Shown here one piece after another: positions 6,281 through 9,508 of a stretch of DNA of 9,508 bases. A model generated the notes under the pieces. The model had not been told where the DNA came from and did not search any database. It was given only the letters and a program-made list of their open reading frames with translations. Origin of the DNA: Chloroflexota bacterium. GTDB taxonomy: Bacteria; Chloroflexota; UBA6077; CF-72. A program made the translations under genes and the position numbers. The first letter of the stretch is position 1. Each line of letters begins with the position of its first letter. The stretch is taken from NCBI GenBank assembly GCA_019247135.1, contig JAFAPL010000853.1:1-9508 (forward strand). Reading direction: 5' to 3'.

Positions 6281-8194
6281 ATGGCCAAGCGCTTCACTCG
6301 CCGCAGCTTGTTACTGGTCAGCGGACATGCTGCAATCATCGGCCTGGCCGCGGCCTGCAATTCGCAGGCGGTGCCGCTGTCAACCAGCGTGCCGGCACAG
6401 CCACCGACCGCGGCGTCCGCGGCGCAGACTCCTGCGGCGACCAGCGCAGGGGCAGCCGCGACGGCGGCGCCGACGGTGGCCACGAGCGCGCAGAGCGTAC
6501 CCGACGTACCGCGTGAGCAGACGCTGGTCATGAGCGTGTCCGATAGCGTCAACCAGATGACCGACTCCGAGATCATGAATGCCTTCCTGACAGGCGCCCA
6601 GCGCACGGGCTGGCATTTCGCGTTCGAGCCACTGGGGTTTTACAACCCGTACTGGACTCAACAGGTCAGCGGCCCTTCCTGGATCCCCGGTAGTCAGAAT
6701 GGCGAGATCCCGTATCTGGCGACTCGTTACGAGTATAGCCCCGACTATTCGGGTATCACCATCAATCTCCGGCCCGGCGTGACCTGGAGCGACGGGCAGC
6801 CGTTCACGGCAAGAGATGTTGTCTTCACGCTCAACATGCTCCGCGACAACGCGCCCAATCTCCTGTGGTCGTTCGACATGCAGTTGTGGTTGAAGGAAGC
6901 CACCGCGGCTGACGACCTGACGGTCAAGCTGGCACTCAATAATCCCAACCCGCGGTTCATGGTGCAATTCCTTCAGTGGCACCAGGATCAGGGGTTTCCG
7001 ATTGTGCCCGAGCACATCTGGAAGGACCAGGATCCAACGACCTTTACCAACTTCGATCTGGACAAGGGCTGGCCGATTACCACCGGACCATGGCGCCTGG
7101 TGCTCTCAGAGCCCACACAGAAGATATGGGACAGACGCGACGATTGGTGGGGCGCGAAAACCGGATTTCACAGCTTGCCAGCGATGAAGCGCATCGTTGT
7201 CCTCCCGCGCTACGAGGATTCCAAGCTGACGCAACTGTTGATCGCCAATCAGGTCGACTGCGTTCACAACCTCCAGAACCCGGCTGATGCAGAAGTGGTC
7301 ATGGCGAGGAATCCGAAAATCGCCATCCGCACCCCCGATAAGTCCAAGCCGTGGGGCTGGCTCGACTGGTGGCCCAATGCCCTGAGTTTCAATGACATGA
7401 AGGCTCCGTATGATGATCCAGATATTCGCTGGGCCATCAACTACGCCATCGATCGCAGGGCGATCGTTGATGTCGGCTTCCAGGGCCAGTCGACGGAGAC
7501 ACTCATCCCGCTGCCGGCTTACACGCCGATGCTGCCATTTTTCGATGCCGTCAAGGACCTCCAGCAGCAATACCCGATCGGCACCAGCGATCCGAGCAAA
7601 ACCGAGCAGATCATGCAGTCCAAGGGGTACGCTAAAGATGGTGATGGATTCTGGTCGAAGGACGGGCAGCGGTTCTCGATCGTAATTCTCACTCCGCCGG
7701 GTTTCTTCGAGAATTTCGCGCCGATTATCGTGGCACAGCTCCGAAAAGCCGGGTTCGACGCGTCTTTCAAAGCTCCGACCAACGAGGCGACGCTCATCGG
7801 AACGGGCGATGCCGATGCCTACATCAATGGGCACCTGGCGAGTGTGCGAGACCCGTACTTGAGCATGAACCTGTATCACAGCCAGTACTCGGCACCCAAT
7901 GGCGAATCGGCACCGCAGCCCATGCGATGGAAGAACCCGGAGTACGACAAGATCATGGATCAGTTAGGCAAGCTCCCGGCCAGCGATCCGAATTTTTCGC
8001 AGCTGTATCACCGCGCAATGGAGATCTGGTACAAGGAACTGCCCGATATCCCAACGGTCCAGTGGTACCTCATCCTGCCGGTGAACACGTCGTATTGGAA
8101 GGGCTGGCCCGATGTGAATAATCCCTACAGTGCACCGGCGCCGTGGCACCGTGGTGCAGCAACCCTGCTGATCAACACTCTCGAGCCTGCCTGA
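6281..8194 (+). CDS. ABC transporter substrate-binding lipoprotein, family 5 (peptide/nickel/opine class)
   Basis: The extracytoplasmic receptor of the importer, 637 residues. I choose ATG 6281 because the signal starts there and GGGGGG lies eight bases upstream; an earlier frame extension to 6140 overlaps the permease and is nonsense. The N-terminus combines a twin-arginine-like segment (TRRSLLL, residues 6-12) with a hydrophobic stretch and a lipobox LAAAC ending at C26, so the mature protein should be lipid-anchored. Residues about 27-80 are an Ala/Pro/Thr/Ser-rich linker. The family 5 binding domain follows, with its signature at about 163-185 (LRPGVTWSDGQPFTARDVVF). Later parts include DDPDIRWAINYAIDR, then IVAQLRKAGFDASF, and a tryptophan-rich ending (PTVQWYLILPVN, YWKGWPDVNNPY). 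The length exceeds the E. coli DppA-type receptor because of the linker and extra loops. It sits between the permeases and the ATPases. The ligand could be a peptide, an opine, an oligosaccharide or a metal chelate. Confidence 0.93.
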   Translation: MAKRFTRRSLLLVSGHAAIIGLAAACNSQAVPLSTSVPAQPPTAASAAQTPAATSAGAAATAAPTVATSAQSVPDVPREQTLVMSVSDSVNQMTDSEIMNAFLTGAQRTGWHFAFEPLGFYNPYWTQQVSGPSWIPGSQNGEIPYLATRYEYSPDYSGITINLRPGVTWSDGQPFTARDVVFTLNMLRDNAPNLLWSFDMQLWLKEATAADDLTVKLALNNPNPRFMVQFLQWHQDQGFPIVPEHIWKDQDPTTFTNFDLDKGWPITTGPWRLVLSEPTQKIWDRRDDWWGAKTGFHSLPAMKRIVVLPRYEDSKLTQLLIANQVDCVHNLQNPADAEVVMARNPKIAIRTPDKSKPWGWLDWWPNALSFNDMKAPYDDPDIRWAINYAIDRRAIVDVGFQGQSTETLIPLPAYTPMLPFFDAVKDLQQQYPIGTSDPSKTEQIMQSKGYAKDGDGFWSKDGQRFSIVILTPPGFFENFAPIIVAQLRKAGFDASFKAPTNEATLIGTGDADAYINGHLASVRDPYLSMNLYHSQYSAPNGESAPQPMRWKNPEYDKIMDQLGKLPASDPNFSQLYHRAMEIWYKELPDIPTVQWYLILPVNTSYWKGWPDVNNPYSAPAPWHRGAATLLINTLEPA

Positions 8195-8224
8195 GATCGG
8201 CTGACCGTGGGGACCGGGGGTCGA

Positions 8225-9211
8225 GTGGCTGAGACGCTACTGCAGGTGGAGGACCTGCGCGTCTACTACCATACCGAGGCCGGGCCGGTAAAGGCGGTCG
8301 ATGGCGTGAGCTTCATGCTCGCGGCGGGCGAGCGGTTCGGCCTGGTGGGCGAGTCGGGGAGCGGCAAGTCGACCACTGCCTGGGCGATCATGCGTCTCAT
8401 CAAACCGCCGGGGCGCATCGAAGGTGGTGCTATCCGCCTGGACCAGAGCCGCGTTGACATGCTGTCGGACGACGAGTATCGCCGGCTCCGCTTGTCGAAG
8501 CTGGCGCTGGTGCCCCAGGGCGCCATGAACTCTCTCAACCCGGTCGCTCGCGTGAGAGACCAGATCGTGGATGGGATGCGTGCCCATCCGAACGGCGTGA
8601 CCGCTCGCAAGCTGAACGAGCGACTCGTGGATCTGGTCACCGCGGTTGGTCTTCCGACCCACGTCCTGAACCTGTATCCCCACGAGCTGAGCGGCGGCAT
8701 GCGCCAACGCGTGTGCATTGCTATAGCAATTTCTGTAGGCCCACGCATAATCATTGCCGACGAGCCAACCAGTGCGCTCGATGTCGTCGTACAGCGCCAG
8801 ATCATGCAAACGCTGAGCGCCGTCCAGAAACGCCTGGCTGCGTCCATCCTGCTCGTCGGTCACGACATGGGCCTGATGGCCAAGTTCGTGGATCGGGTCG
8901 GCGTCATGTACGCTGGCCGGCTCGTCGAGATCGGGCCCGTGCGGGACATTTTTGAGGAGCCGCTGCACCCGTATACGCAGCTGTTGATCTCGAGCCTGCC
9001 CAGCTTGCACGCGAAGAGTGGTTTGCGTGGGATTCGAGGTGCCCCTCCGTCGCTGCTTTACCAACCGTCCGGGTGTTTATTCCACCCACGCTGTCCGGCG
9101 CTGATGCCGCACTGCTCGCTCGAAGCTCCGCCGCTACGCCAGGTCCGCCCCGGACATTGGGTGAGTTGCCACCTCTACACAACGCCGGCGACGGCCGGCG
9201 CTGCCTGCTAG
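8225..9211 (+). CDS. ABC transporter ATP-binding protein, DppD-like
   Basis: The first of the two cytoplasmic ATPases that energise the importer. I prefer the GTG at 8225 (then AETLLQVEDLRVYY), which has GGGGG four bases upstream and begins where family members usually begin; GTG 8207 would add six residues and has no better ribosome site. All ABC motifs are intact: Walker A GESGSGKST at 42-50, Q-loop LVPQGAMNSLNP, signature LSGGMRQR at 155-162, Walker B IIIADEPTSALD with D179 and E180, and H-loop His213. The C-terminal oligopeptide-transporter extension follows (PLHPYTQLLISSLPS). It contains four cysteines, C284, C291, C298 and C315, in the spacing CX6CX6CX16C typical of DppD/OppD proteins, where an iron-sulfur cluster has been described in a mycobacterial relative. 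The gap to the lipoprotein is about 30 bp, and to the next ATPase 6 bp. Confidence 0.93.
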   Translation: MAETLLQVEDLRVYYHTEAGPVKAVDGVSFMLAAGERFGLVGESGSGKSTTAWAIMRLIKPPGRIEGGAIRLDQSRVDMLSDDEYRRLRLSKLALVPQGAMNSLNPVARVRDQIVDGMRAHPNGVTARKLNERLVDLVTAVGLPTHVLNLYPHELSGGMRQRVCIAIAISVGPRIIIADEPTSALDVVVQRQIMQTLSAVQKRLAASILLVGHDMGLMAKFVDRVGVMYAGRLVEIGPVRDIFEEPLHPYTQLLISSLPSLHAKSGLRGIRGAPPSLLYQPSGCLFHPRCPALMPHCSLEAPPLRQVRPGHWVSCHLYTTPATAGAAC

Positions 9212-9217
9212 GCCGCG

Positions 9218-9508
9218 ATGTCGCTCCTGCTGGAGGCTCGACACGCGACACGTGTATTCGGCCGACGACCGAACCCGACCGTTGCGCTCGACGACTTCTC
9301 TCTTGCCATCGACGCGGATGTGCCCTCGTTCACGACAATTGCCGGTGAGAGCGGCAGCGGGAAAACGACGCTCGCGCGGTTGCTTCTGGGCTTCAGCGAA
9401 CCGACGTCGGGCGAGATTCTGTACCGCGGAACCGACCTGCGCCGACTCTCAGGCCACGAGCGGGGCAACTTCCGCCATGAGGTACAGGCGATCTTCCAGG
9501 ATCCGTTT
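9218..9508 (+). CDS. ABC transporter ATP-binding protein, DppF-like (partial, cut by window end)
   Basis: The second ATPase of the importer; only the first 97 residues lie in the window. It begins at ATG 9218, six bases after the preceding stop, which points to translational coupling. The start MSLLLEARHATRVFG is the normal DppF/OppF-type opening, followed by VALDDFSLAI, Walker A GESGSGKTT at 43-51, the strand SGEILYRGTDLRRL, and the Q-loop IFQDPF at the edge. The signature motif, Walker B and the C-terminal extension lie outside the window. DppD- and DppF-like ATPases act as a heterodimer on the two permeases. No damage is visible in the part present. Confidence 0.9.
   Translation, partial: MSLLLEARHATRVFGRRPNPTVALDDFSLAIDADVPSFTTIAGESGSGKTTLARLLLGFSEPTSGEILYRGTDLRRLSGHERGNFRHEVQAIFQDPF

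Noticed and set aside
7106..7879. Minus-strand open frame of about 257 codons within the binding-protein gene
   Set aside because: It is antisense to a well-supported family 5 binding protein and has no recognisable motifs.
1..9508. CRISPR arrays, tRNA or rRNA genes, complete insertion sequences, attachment sites, defence systems
   Set aside because: I looked for regular spaced repeats, terminal inverted repeats, transposase-like coding and cloverleaf-type sequences and saw none.

Overview
The window comes from a GC-rich bacterial chromosome. The lipoprotein signal with a Tat-like start, followed by an Ala/Pro/Thr-rich linker, and the Gram-positive-style PrgI/VirB4 pair fit Chloroflexota or a similar high-GC lineage. 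This taxonomic placement is inference; no rRNA or other marker is present.

Region 1 (1-2539, + strand) is the broken end of a conjugation (type IV secretion) module. The tail of a short upstream protein, possibly PrgI-like, overlaps by 4 bp (GTGA) the start of a VirB4-family conjugation ATPase. The VirB4 reading is interrupted by a one-base frameshift near 1530, between the N-terminal domain and the Walker A domain. It is disturbed again near 2283 by a second frame change and a 9-bp tandem duplication, exactly where the Walker B motif should be. It then stops, with the last part of the ATPase absent. A short hydrophobic reading frame (2363-2539) follows and looks like the C-terminal scrap of an unrelated membrane protein. 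This stretch reads as a decaying or truncated mobile element and its junction with host DNA.

Region 2 (2574-4122, - strand) carries two ordinary metabolic or accessory genes: a GyrI-like small-molecule-binding protein and, upstream of it, a zinc-dependent medium-chain dehydrogenase of the alcohol/threonine/sorbitol dehydrogenase superfamily.

Region 3 (4317-9508, + strand) is an ABC importer operon of the peptide/nickel/opine class in the order permease (DppB-like), permease (DppC-like), substrate-binding lipoprotein, ATPase (DppD-like), ATPase (DppF-like, cut by the window edge). The spacings are 6 to about 30 bp, so one transcript is likely. The lipoprotein would capture the substrate outside the membrane, the two permeases form the channel, and the ATPase pair drives import. 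The substrate cannot be read from the sequence. The 194-bp gap between the dehydrogenase and the importer operon is a divergent promoter region, so the two may be co-regulated.

I did not find a convincing new biological system. The most notable features are the multiply damaged VirB4 and the scar next to it.
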